A stretch of 64,000 bases of DNA from Phoronis australis (Eukaryota > Phoronida > Phoronidae), in NCBI GenBank assembly GCA_002633005.1, contig NMRA01000171.1, positions 312,776 to 376,775 on the forward strand, in the 5' to 3' direction. Under the pieces are notes generated by a model. The model made no database searches. It worked only from the letters and a program-made list of their open reading frames with translations, and was not told where the DNA came from. Shown here piece by piece: positions 28,301-41,200 of the stretch. Every line of letters begins with the position of its first letter. Within the stretch, counting starts at the first letter, position 1. Position numbers and translations under genes: made by a program.

Positions 28301-31300
28301 TGATGTCAAAAATTGTCAATTAGGATGATCACTTCTTCAAAATTTCCTTTAGTAGTGAGCAAATTTAAATAGACATTACAGTTCTTCATGTGATACCATG
28401 TCTCCCTTGCAGACCGACACTGCCCGATTACATTTTGGACTTTGGTTATGTCGTCCTTGGGACCGTCCGTCGTCATGTGGTTCGTGCGACCAATACAGGC
28501 TCATTTCCAGTCTCCTTTTCCGCCGATCACGAGTTTCTGTTCAACACTGGGTTCCACACTGAACTGGATAGGATCAAAGCTTTACCAGGAGCTCCTGATC
28601 ACGAGACTGTCGACTTTGTGGTGACCTTTGACCCCAGAGGAGCAAACCTCCCTTTAGGGCTAGTTGAGACTGGCATACCAATAAATGTAAGTCAGTGCTA
28701 GCATTGTCTGAGTCATTCATTCTTTCAGAACAAAAATTGGAATCGAGTTATAATCATGCTGTAACTTGTTTTCAGTGAAATTTTGATCAATATTATTCTT
28801 TTTCAATATTGCAATTTCATTTTTCTGGTTATAGTTTAAAATATTCTATGACTTAGAGTAGAATCTGATTTTACCGTTGAACATTTCATTTAAAAATAAT
28901 TTGGTTTTTGTTTAGCTGCAGATGTAAAATTGAGAACAAAATTACTGTAATGGTTCGTCACATTCATTTTACACAGCATTCAAATTTCCAATCATGTTTG
29001 AAACTAAATATAAAAACCCATTTCTCACTAAAACCCTCCTCAGTTCTTTTCACCAGGATAAGTTTCCCATTTCTGGTTTTTAACCTTCTCCGTTCCCCAC
29101 TCAGATTCTGATCTGTTGTTTTTACTGGTCTGAATTTCCACTTCGTATTGTAGATCATCAATGGCCCTGTATTCAACTTGCGCCTGCGGGCAGTGGTCAC
29201 CATGCCAGACATGGAGTCGTCCACAGACACTCTGGACTTTGACCAGGTCAAGTGTGGTGAGTGTAAGGTGATCACTATACAACTGTACAACCACAAGCAT
29301 GTTGACTGTGAGTGGACGTCACTCGTACCCGAGTCGGAAAAGAAGAAGGTATGTCAGTCTCTCTATCTGCCTTGTGGCATATATGGACAGTTACATTCTC
29401 CCAAAAAGCTCCAATGCAGAAGTTATTTGAGTTATTTTGAATTTAATTGACATGATGATTATTATAGTGTGTTTCATGTTGTTTATCTGGTTGAACTATC
29501 TGATCTTGAAGCTTTAACTTATGAATCCACCTTTGACGTGGAAAACTAAATATTAAATAATTTGATTTAAACTACTTGTAAGTATCAAACTACAGCTCAT
29601 AATTTCTACCTTGCTTATTTTGGAACAATTTCTGGAATTGGCATGAAGTGAACGCTAAACAAAAGGTAGTCTGGGTTTATAGTAGTTTTAAGTTTTAATG
29701 TACTACATAATATTCAGAATCACTGTTTCAAGATAGTCTATGATTGATTAATGTTCTTCTATAACAACTATCTGATGGGATATTCACAAGACATAGTCTT
29801 CTTGGGGATTAAAAAAGCTTGTTCATCTTGTTTCATTGCAGTTTCCAAGTGCTGATTATTAGCACTCAACATTCAAATGTTGGACACTAGTTCGTTCAAT
29901 TAGATAAAACCTAAACGTAAGATAACAACATTTTGCACTGTGTTTGTTGTCTTATTGTAAGAAACAATTGCTTGATTTGCATCTTCACAAGTTTCACAAA
30001 CTCAAAACACTCTAGTGTGTTTTCCTGTTCTCAACAGAAGGTAGATAAACACGTACCGATGCACCTGCGTCGTAAGATGAAGCAAGAGAAGCCCAAGCCA
30101 AGCACGTTTGAAATGATGCCTCGCTCTGGCGAGCTCAAACCGGGTCAGAGGGTCAACGTGCAGGTCAAGTTCATGCCAACAGAGGAGGTAATGTCATGGT
30201 AACACTAGTAATAGCTTAACTGACTGGAACTTGCTAAATTATGAAGGTCAGCGAAAACTATAATCAACTTGATTTTTTACTGAACACGCTCTTAACTTAA
30301 TTCACGTCTTAAAAACTATTGAAAATGTCTGTATGTACCCTTGCATTTGTTTATAAAAATATGAAGTAAATGGACGTATCAGTGTTACTGCCAAAAAATG
30401 CATTTTTAGGATTATCGTTCGATGAAATAGACTTCTTGAGGTTATTTAAGGTTTGCTCAGTTATTAACAACAAAATCAATTCTCGTTATTAGCTGGTATC
30501 AAGGCTGCTGTCTTTACCATTTACACCTGAAATACTTTGTTACTCTATGCGTGATATTTGACTCAGCGCATAACGTTCGGCTGCTGATGTGGAGATAGTA
30601 GGTTCACTTCCACGATAATTTTTCTTACAAAGAATGTCCCTTTAATGGTTTACAGCGATTATGACGTGCATACCGTTTTACTGACCAGCTGTGGACAGAA
30701 CACTTTAAATGAAATCGCACACTGTAATGAAGTAATGAACTCCTAAACCCTCTGTTGGTAACATGTGTCTTGCTTTGACGCAGAAAGTGTTGCATTATTT
30801 GGTAATAGCATTAATTTTGTATTTAATAGAATAGTCTATGTCAAAAGATACTGTTATGTAATTGCGAGCTCATTTAAGGCAACTTGATATAATAATGAAC
30901 AAACTTATCGTACATTTCCAGAAATACTATGAACACCGCATCACTCTGCGCCTGTATCAGAGCAGCCAGAGGGTAGTTATCCTGGCACGGGGTGAAGGGC
31001 TGGAACCCAGGCTGGAGTTTGATCGTAACCTGGTTGAGTTTGGCCCTATCCTGCCTCACAGTAATGGGGATGAACAAGACGTCGTAGTGAGGAATCCGTG
31101 CAACTTCCCCATCGAGTTCTACAACCTGGAATTTGATAAGACGTACTTAGAAGAAGAGAAGGTAGTGTTTGAATGTGTGTAGAAATCGTAGTCCCAGAGA
31201 ATGCTAATCTTCATTTGTCCATCCTTTCCTGGATTTGGAAATTAAGTTACGCTGCATTCTTTGGTAGTCTGCTGTGTTTGATATTGAATTATTTTTTAAG

Positions 31301-34300
31301 ATCTTAATTTATTTTGTATTAGCATTCCACTTCATTTAATACCAGAACAAATTCGTTTTCATGAGAACGTGACAAAGAATCCGATCATTCTGTCAGTGAT
31401 AATATTTGGTTGTACTTGCTATCTGCTGCCAGTCAGAATTATATCACAATCCGTATCTCTTCATTGATCTGCCATTAGTTAAGTGCAAATGGTTAACATT
31501 TCCTTGTATTTTTTTCATGTTTATTATTTCTCTGGATTTCTGTCGAAATGTTTAATCATGTTTCGTTAGATTTTTGTCTTATGTTCATTATTTTCTTGAA
31601 TTTTGGTCAAACGCTTGTTCTTGGATTGTCATCAAATGTGTATCCCTTGTATTTTCTTCGTATTTAACATTTGCTCAACTTTTCATTACTGTGTTGTTAC
31701 AGATCATGAGACTGATGAGAGGTTATGATGAACATCACACACTGCTGCTGCCACCTAGGTTGCCGGGAGAGAAACTACCCCAGGAATTGCTTGATTACTA
31801 TGAAGGTAATTATTTGTTATTCAATTGTGTTATCAACTGTTTAATAAGTGACGCTGTTTATCAGTATTTTTTCGTACAATCATGGTTGCTTTTGAAATTG
31901 TCTACAAATCATGTTGGAAGCAGTATGAGTTTCAGAGATAATCAAAAACAGTAATTGCACCATTACCTTATTGTTTCTCTGTAAATTGTTACTTCATTTG
32001 ACTTCGAGTGAACTTTGAACTCGCGAAGTAACCAAAGTTACTGTAACATTTTGTTTCCATTCCCATTTTGCTGTTTTTGTTAGGAGCTGCGGGGAAATCA
32101 TGGTCATTGACTGTGGACTGATACTGTGCTTCAACTACTTGGATGTAGTGAACTGACAGAATGTAGTTGTTGTGAAGAAGATTCAGATGTATAAGTAGTT
32201 TCTCTATAGCAAACTCAGCCTAGGAAAGCCCAGGGGGAAATACATGTTGGGCATTATGTAAACACTACATGTTTTGAACTGTTTGTTTTTGTTTTGCAAA
32301 GCTCAAGTGAAGAAGGTGGAAGAAGCTGAAAAGGCAAAACGTGAGAAAGAGGCTGAGGAGGCAGCAGCTGCGGCCGCAGCCGCTGCTGAAGCAGCCGCAG
32401 CCCAAGGTGTGTACATTGTCTGATTGATGGTGTGTGGTCGGTGTGTGACTGCGGGTGTATGGTCAGTGTGACTGTTGGTTCATGGTCAGTGTGACTGTTG
32501 GTGCGTGGTCAGTGGGACTGTTGGGTCATATGACCGTGTCTTTTAGTGAAAATCCATAAAAACAAAGGTATAACAAAAACAACGGTATCAAGACCAAGCT
32601 TTGATCAACACCTAATATTGAAGATGCTGTTACAGTTTTCTAAATTGTCCTTTCTTTTTAGTTTTATTGCATCTTGAGAGTTTTTTCACAAAAATAATAA
32701 TTTGTGTTAGCTCTCGTGCAGAAGTGGATTGTTACAAAAACAAGGTTATTCTTGGAGAACACTGCATAAGGCATAGTACGAGAAAGTTTCATATCAGTCC
32801 AATCAGTCATTTCTGAGGAATGGTGTTCCAAAGTTAGTCATATTTGGACATTGTTTTTAGAGTTCTATGTAACTTTAAGATATAAGACTGAAAGACTTGT
32901 TAATGAAATACACGCAGATTTGTTGAAAGACATGAACTTTTGGCCTCTGAGTTTTTGATGTCACGGTACCATACAATAATTTGTTTTCTAATAGCTGAAG
33001 CGGGGGAAGAGGGCAGTGAGAAAGAGGCCGACGAGACTAAGTCACCGCGAGTGACTGAACCTCAAGTTGTCATCAAAGAGCCATCCAACATTATATTGAA
33101 GGTGCCATCTGAAGTGCAGCGTGTTGATGAGGAGGACAAGGACAAGGAAGTTGATGAAGGTAAATAGGACACCACACTGACAGTTTATCTAGCAAGTTTG
33201 AGCTTTACGGAAAAGTTTTCCTTTACTGTATTCATTTTAACCAAGCAATGAATCAATGTTGCCATGTTTTCTGGTATTTGAAATTGTACAAAAATGTTTA
33301 ATAATTTTTATCATAACACATTTACATAATTTATGTAAAAGGTGTACAGATGTAGTATCTTATCTAAGAGGAGACCAGAAGAGACCGCAAAGACACAAAA
33401 AAAATTAATCGATCTAAAAATAATCCCTGCAGTGCTGCTAGTATCAGTTCTGTTTATTAACATTGGCTAAACTGTAGATAGTACCTTTAAGTTTTTGTTT
33501 AATATTATTTAACAAAATTCTAGTTAAACCATTCTTTCCAACTGATTTGAATCGGGTGAGGTGAGGGCTTTTGCTTATTTTTGACTCGATTGTTCAACTT
33601 AAGGTAACTACCTAGGAATGAGCAAACACTGGAAGTGATATAAACCAAAAGATTATCATGTTTTCCAGCTTGACAAGGACCTATCAGTAAATCTCATTCT
33701 CTACTTTGATACGAGATAAGATCTGTCCAGATATTTCACTTCATGATGTCTCTAAATGTTGTAGAAAAACTGAGAGATTCTGCTACATCTGGTGGTGTAG
33801 GTGAACTTGAAATCACTCCCATCTCGGCGGCGATTGCAAGGCACCTGGGCATTGACCTCAGTAAGGATGGGAAAGCTGCGAGAAACCGACGTGGAATTGC
33901 TATTGTTGTACATGGTCCTCCCATGTCAGGTAGGTTATATAGTGTTGTACATGGTCCTCCCATGTCAGGTGGGTTATATAGTGTTGCTATTGTTGTACAT
34001 GGTCCTCCCATGTCAGGTGGGTTATATAGTGTTGCTGCTAATTTGTGTTTTAACTAAACCTTTTTACTCGTAGAATGGGAAGTGATCTGTGCAATGAATT
34101 GTGGGAACTAAGGTGTTTTGCCTCTAGATAAGTTTCTTCCATGCTGTCTTCTTCAACTTGTCAAATGTGTACGGTGGCTTTGTTATTTTGCTAAATGGAG
34201 AGAAAATGAAAGTGATCTAGTATAAAGAAATGAACAAGCTTTGTAGCTTGACAGAAAACCTGCTAAGTAAATATTTTGGTGTGCATGCAAAATTTTTGCT

Positions 34301-37300
34301 CGTCTTTAAAAAGCTAAATATTTTCACTATCCTTTGAACAGTATTCTGTTATTAAAATTTATACGACTTATTACTTTTATCCTTCACTCACCTACAACTT
34401 TAATGATGTGCTTAATCTGAAGAGAGCTGGACTAGGATCAAAATAATTAAGCGTAAAACTGCTGTAATGACATAATGCTATCATTGAGTCTGCGCACCCG
34501 AGCAGGAGTGTTGTGCTTCGACAATTCTTAGTCACCTTTTCATTTTCTAGGCAAAAGTTCAACAGCTGTCAATCTGGCCAAGAAGTATGAGGCAGCCCTG
34601 TTGACAATAGATGGCGTTGTACTAGAAGCCATCTCCAATGGCAGCACACCAGGAGGTCTGCGAGCTCGTGAGTTGTGCTCAGAAGCAGCACACAGGAAGG
34701 CGGAGGAGTCGAAGATGGATGGAGAGGAGGTGGTAGACAAGAAGGGTCCAGGGGGTCTTAGTGTGGAGGCGGTGGCGGCGCACACTGCTCAAGGAGGTGA
34801 GTTGTTTGTGTGCACCTTGTTGGTATTTCAAGTATTAACGGCGGTAGAAGGGTTGACATGTGCAGGAGATTCCTTACTTGTCTACAGCTCTAGTGATTTT
34901 TTTAATAATATTTTGCACTATCTTTTCATCTCGATGATGATTTTTGATTACAATTTTCCGTATTATAGTAAAAAAGTGAAATTTGCTGTGCCGTTATTAG
35001 GAAAAAGCAAAACGGTGTTGGGGAATTAGTTCAACAAAACTGTGCCAAGATGTTTGCATGAAAAAGACTAAAAGAGGCACTGGTTATTGTTCAAACACCA
35101 TGAATTAGTTGAACCAAATATTGGGATTGTGTGATTCTCATTCCAACGATTTTTGTAAACTCAGGTGGGGAGTTGTTTGATGATTGGGCTTATTTGGTTT
35201 TCTCTAAATTGATTGAGTTAATTGGTATTAAAGGACGATCATCTGGCAGGGATCATGTTGGTCTGAAAAAAAAGGAATCTGAGCGAATACGACGCTTACC
35301 CAGTCCTTCGCGCTTAAGTGGGTACCGTGCAGACATAATGTTCATGTTATGTTCATTGTTTTGTTTGTTAGCTCATGACACCACTATAGTGTGGTATTTT
35401 GTGTATTACTACAACACTGATGTTTGCTTTGTTCAGTTGTTAGTTTTACACTTTACTATAAAGCTTACAGCATTTGTTTTAAACTGAGTCAGAGATATTT
35501 CATTCAAATGCCAGTCATTTTTGACAAGTGAATGTTTTTAACGTAAAGCTGCATTTCACCCTGGTTACACACCAAATAAAACAAAAGGCCTTTTACTTCA
35601 TAAAATCGGTCTCGTAACATTCCTTACCATGATAGGATTCTATTTCCGTTACCAACAACAATATTGAAATCATCGGTTACTCGAGTGAAAAATAATTAAG
35701 CAGCCTTGCACAGCCCTAGAATTGTAAATCTGAAAATGGCACATGTACCCATGGCGTGTGACATCAGTTGCAAGCTCATTCGGCAGCAATTCAAGATTGC
35801 ATGTGTGTGGTAATGTTTTCAACCCCAAGCACTTAGATTAAGAGTTCAACAGCTGGTACAATGCTGCTTCAATGTTACATTTGTTGATCATAAATTGGCA
35901 TGTTCTTATGGAGAATGCTTTTCATAGTTTCATTTCATTGCATACACTCCATCTATTGGCATCAATATGACATTGTGCTGTTGCATTCTTTCAAATTTGT
36001 TGAAATTTGCTTTTAGACATCCACGCTGTCCATAGTGCTGTCAAGAAAATATCGACAAGTACTTTTGGTTTATTGTGCTCAATTTTCTTTTTTACTTATT
36101 GTTGTGTTATGAATGGCTGTGTCAGGGCTTTGTTCTTGTAAACTTGTAAGTAGTTAGTGTCTGGTGCTAACAATGCCTTTGAAGCTGGATGTTATTGATT
36201 GCATTCTGTTCTATCATTTTTCACTATAGGCCATAGTGGTAAGTTGACTAGACGTTCTTAGACTAGCACTTTCTTAAACATAGAGCTAACTATTAAGTAC
36301 TAAGTAGAACATTGTCTTTAGAATGTCTTTGCTTCTCTTCCACCCCCCTTACCTTACCTCGAGTCTCCTTTACCCCCTGTGCCTCACCTCCCCTTGCTGA
36401 CCCTCTCCTCCTGTCTTCCAGTTTTTTCCCTCACTCCCCTCTTTATTTAGCTTGTCATTTAGTCCTTTGAGCTAAGTGTTGTTCTCATCATCTGTCATTT
36501 TCTGCGCTGCATGTGTTTGTCTGTAGATTACCAGTGTCTGCTTGACTCTACTTATTTCTGTCTTGTTGTGGCTTTTTAGAATTCATGGATGCTAGTGGAT
36601 TCCTACAGCTTGATGTTACTTTGTGATTTAACACTGAAAACTGGCTTATAGTGTGACTGTGATTATGAATCATTGTAGTGATGCACCTTCAGTGTAGAAA
36701 ATTAAATCCTTCACCACGAAGATTGAGTATAGGTGGTACGTAGTGGGCTGTGTAGAACATGCTTTGGGGGGTTGTAATATTGCTTGGCTGCATTAGGACC
36801 AATGCATATGGAGAACTATTAGCTGATCCATCTGCCTCAAGTGAACAATCTGAGCTGACAGGTCACATCAAAGTAAGAACAGTTGAATGAACTTGTGGCT
36901 ATAACATTGCTGTCGTATTTTCACGCCTTGACATGAGCTGTCAGTTCAGGTATCGTTCACTTGAGTGAGACAGCTTGTAGCCATCCATCTGTGGTGGTCT
37001 TATGCTCTGACTAATGTAGGAGACTGTGTGGAACTAATGTCAGTGTTATGCCAAATTAATGTGGTATATGATATTTGATTATTGGGCAGATAGTGTATCA
37101 CTCCAAGTTTGTAATTGGATTATTATCATTACGTAATTACCACTCAAATCTATGTCTGGGTTCTTATTAATTTGTCTTATGTGACCATCAAATATAGTTA
37201 TCATATCCATAGGAAAAGTATTATAATTGATTTCTGAATTTTTTGTTCCATGTGAGATTTGAACATTTGTAGTAACCATTTTATTTCTCATGAGTGATTT

Positions 37301-38243
37301 GTCCTTCTTTGTTGCCATTCATCTCAAATAGTTTTCATACTTAAGTAGTCAAAAATCATCATGTTTGATCAACTGTTCTTTCATCCATATAGTAAGACGT
37401 GTAACCCATAGTTTCTAAAACTAAAATATGTTGTTTGTGGTTTGCTAGTGCAGTACACTCCAAAATAATCCAACAAAATAACCTGGAATTCCCCCATCAT
37501 GGTGGCTGACTGTAAGTAGACGTCACTGTCTGTAGCTAGAATGACACGTCATTATGAGTCATTACCTGTCGGGATAGAGAAATGGTATTTTGTCAGATTA
37601 TTTTTGGTATGTAAAAGAGAAGTGTTGGAAATGAAAAAAGTTTTCTTTTAAAGCATGAATAATGTATCTATATGCTTTACAAATGAGCTGAACACTCATG
37701 GTAAAATGTATATTTTGGACTGTTTTCGTCAGGTTTTTCCCCTCATACTTATTTCAGTCGCTGTCACCGCTGGTTCAGTAGCTCAAAGCATGGTGTCCAA
37801 CCGTAAGACAAGCACTGTTGCTGATGCCAAAGTCAAGGACAAACACCATGCTGGCAGTATGGTTGGCGGCAAAACTGTTGTTGCGTCGTCTGCTGATGGG
37901 GCTACCAATAGTCAGGTAATTACCCATGTTGCTATGACTAATCTTGATATTTGGTTCTCGTTGATTTTTATTTTTTGTTGTGCGCTACCCACCAGCTGTT
38001 GTTTGCTGAATACTCACACGCTGATTACCATCTAGTGCAGTTCAATGGTAAGTAAAATTTCATCTTAAAATGGTGTTAAAAACTGTCAAATCTCTTCCTA
38101 AACTGTTCTGTTTCTCTTCGCATTCTTTACACTTTATCCTTTCTTCACGCACACAATGTTTGCACACGCACACAATGTGTGTGCATGCATACACATGCAG
38201 TCAAACATTGTGTACTCGTGCGCACATACACCCAAGCATGCAT

Positions 38244-38278
<35 letters not shown>

Positions 38279-41200
38279 GTGATAATATCTCGTGTCTTTT
38301 TGGTTCTGTTGTGTTCTTTTCTATGCTGTTCTTTCATGCTGTCTCTTTCTACCTTCTCACCCAGCCGCGTGCCGTTGTAAGCAAAGCTTTTCTGCACATC
38401 AAAAAGGACTCTGGACTTCCATTCCCTAAACAGCTGTCATCGCCCTCACATCCCAAACTGAGGGTAGGATTGCGTTGTCTCATCGAAAATTTATTGCAAT
38501 TTCTTTTGTAAGCTTTGTTTTGTTGTAGGATGAAGATAGTGGAGTAGACAGTGTTTAATTGTATCCAGGCTGATTGTAGAAAGGTGTGGGACAATACTGA
38601 CACAGTTTATTTAATTCCAGCTATCTCAGCTTCTTATTTTCAATTGAAAATTTTGATAGACCTCCAAGTCTTGATTGACAGGCTTCAACAAAATTCAACC
38701 TGTAGGAACAAAATTTTCAAGTTGGATCTTGTCTCGTTTGTTTACTAAGTTTCTAATGTTATCTTATGACATGAAGAGTAATTTAATGTAGGTGTCTTGT
38801 ATGTTGAAAACATTAAGTTCTGAATAAAACTGAACTGTTTTCCACTCGATTTTCATTTCTTGCCATTTGCACTAGTGAAAATTATCATTGTAAAGCATTA
38901 GCTCTTGGTAGATAGTTATAACATTTCATCTCAGTTGTGATTAGTGTATGGCATGGAGTAGCTGTATTAGTTGATGTAATGTGTAGTCTAATTTAGGCTT
39001 CCGTTATTTGTTACTCTTGCTCTTATACCCCACTTAGTACACTAGACATTCGTCTCTGAAGAACTACACAGACATGGCCAATAAAAAGGCGACTGACAAA
39101 CAGCAGACGACTGGCTGTGAACCTCCCGCTGTCACTATAACAACCAACGAGTCTGAGGTTTACCTGATTTGTTGCCAATTCTGTGCACGCTTCACACTTT
39201 TTTATGTTGATTGTGCTTTGCCAGTATGTCTAGTCATGATTCGTTCTATTATTTAGAGCACTCTGTCAGGTGAATTAATTTTATTTTGATATTGTTTTTA
39301 ACATTTCTGTTATCATGGATATCATTTCCTTCCAGAATTAGTTGGTCAGTTTTTTTGACAGCCATGTACTTGTTGTTGCTAACGTCACGAAGTCTCTTTG
39401 TAAGATTCAGTGATTAGAACTAGTTGTAGCTCCCATACTGAAGACATCATCAAGTGGTATTAGGATTTACAAGTTGTTGCAATAAGGTTGCTTTATTTGT
39501 AGATTGTAAGCATTCTGTGTTTCTACGTCTGTTTAGTTTTAGATAATTTAGTGTTGTTTAGTGTTATCTGTTATTGCCATTCTTATCGGTTACGAGCTGA
39601 CCCTATTTTCATTGTCAGTTATAAGCTGACCCTATTTGCATTGTCAGTTATAAGCTGACCCTATTTGCATCATATAATTGCTTTACCTTTCTCAGTCTTG
39701 CATCAGTTGATATAGCTCTGTTTGTTAGATTTGTTTGCAAATTGTCTCCTACATCTTTGATGGTCTAGAGGTTGCGTGCTTTCTAATATTTATAAAAGAG
39801 GACAATAGTGTCTGTAAAATATGTTTATGGACGTTCCTTTATTTAGCTTAAGATAGAAAGTGTGTTTTGAGAATTGTGCAACATTAGACAAACCCTGCAA
39901 AAATAGAAATACTCATGGCCTAGTCAATCCTGTTTCAAAAATAGAAGTTCTTTAACAGTTTTGCAAGTCTTTGTTTACTGTAGAATGTCCTTTCAGTTAT
40001 TGACCAAACATTGACATACTTGGAAGTCAATGCTAAAACTGTTACTTGTCATAAATACCAGCTGGTTTTATGACTTTAGTTTCAAAATTGCTGCTTCTTC
40101 TTGAAATTAGACCAATCATGTTGCAGCTAATAGAGATGATTTGAATGCTTTTTCTAAATGCCTATTTGTTGTTATCCGCAGGTGCCCAGTAGTCCTCCCC
40201 CATTGGCTGCACCCATCGCTCGTCGTCTGAGTGTCAGTGCCAGCGTGGCCGGTGAAGATGGCCTCATGAGTACAGTCTTGCCAGAGGAACTCCTGGTTGA
40301 AATCCTGGCGGAGAGACTACAGGTATGATTGGTCGGTTAGAATTTAAATTTTGGAAATCCTGCAACTGTGATCCCATTGGTAGTTTTGTGTATTCTTTTA
40401 GTTTCTCTCAATGGAAACAATGTCGTAGTCAATGTGACTTTTATTACTGTGATGTGCTTATGATGCAGTGGAATAGTTGTGGCTCATGAACGCAATGATT
40501 ACAAGATGGAATGGCTTTAACATCTCCTGTACTAAAGTTTTCAAAACAATTAAATTAGGTTTTCTTCAGCAGCATTTAAGGATAGTTCAATACTACATCA
40601 GCAGTCAACATGAATAATTTTTGATTGGGAAATATTGACCGCTGATGAGTTTAAAACTTCATGACCTGTCCAAATGATATTATTAATATCCCATGTTTTT
40701 CTTTTAGCTGAGTGATTGCAGCCGTGGTGTTGTCTTTGATGGGCTTGAGTCCCTATTTTGCCAAAATATGTTCTCTGCCGCCAGTGTTGTGTTGAAGGCG
40801 TTCAACAACAGGAAGTTCATGTACTTTGTGGCAATGAAACTTGATTACGCTACGCTGAAAGAGAAGGAAAAGAAACAGCAAGAGGAAAAGGGTAAACACT
40901 GTGTGAATATATCAGTCGTGCTGTGTGAAAGTTATTTTGCAGTTGTTGTGTTATAAGCGAACAGGTGTTTTGTTAGTGGCTTGAGTGTTTTATGTGACGG
41001 ATTGGACTTTAGCAAGACAGTGTTCTTTGCCAATCGGTGATTAGACATTGAAGGTAGAGTGTTATGTAATCTTACCCATGTTGCTGAAAAACGATATATT
41101 TGTCTAGTAGTCTGTTATTGCCATGTTGTGTATTGGAGATAGAGATAAATCTATCACAGTGAACAGTTAGTGCCCTAAATGCAGAGGTTTGTTAATTCGT

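Larger units (their letters stand above)
34797..37757 (+). other. intron 35, with candidate exons and a pyrimidine-rich block
   Basis: This 3-kb interval contains a possible 153-nt exon (35165-35317), a 9-nt microexon candidate (36230-36238), a CT-rich stretch at about 36330-36450, and an imperfect inverted repeat (36836-36965). The rest is AT-rich. Confidence 0.6.

Noticed and set aside
36580-36594. 15-nt in-phase stretch after CTTTTTAG in intron 35
   Set aside because: The only donor is A|GTGGAT, which is weak.
36823-36861. Phase-compatible 39-nt exon encoding ADPSASSEQSELT in intron 35
   Set aside because: It overlaps the left arm of the inverted repeat, and its acceptor has little pyrimidine tract, so the coding look is probably accidental.
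41045-41053. 9-nt in-phase pair TTAG..AAG|GTAGAG in intron 40
   Set aside because: The acceptor is mediocre and the signal is no better than expected by chance.
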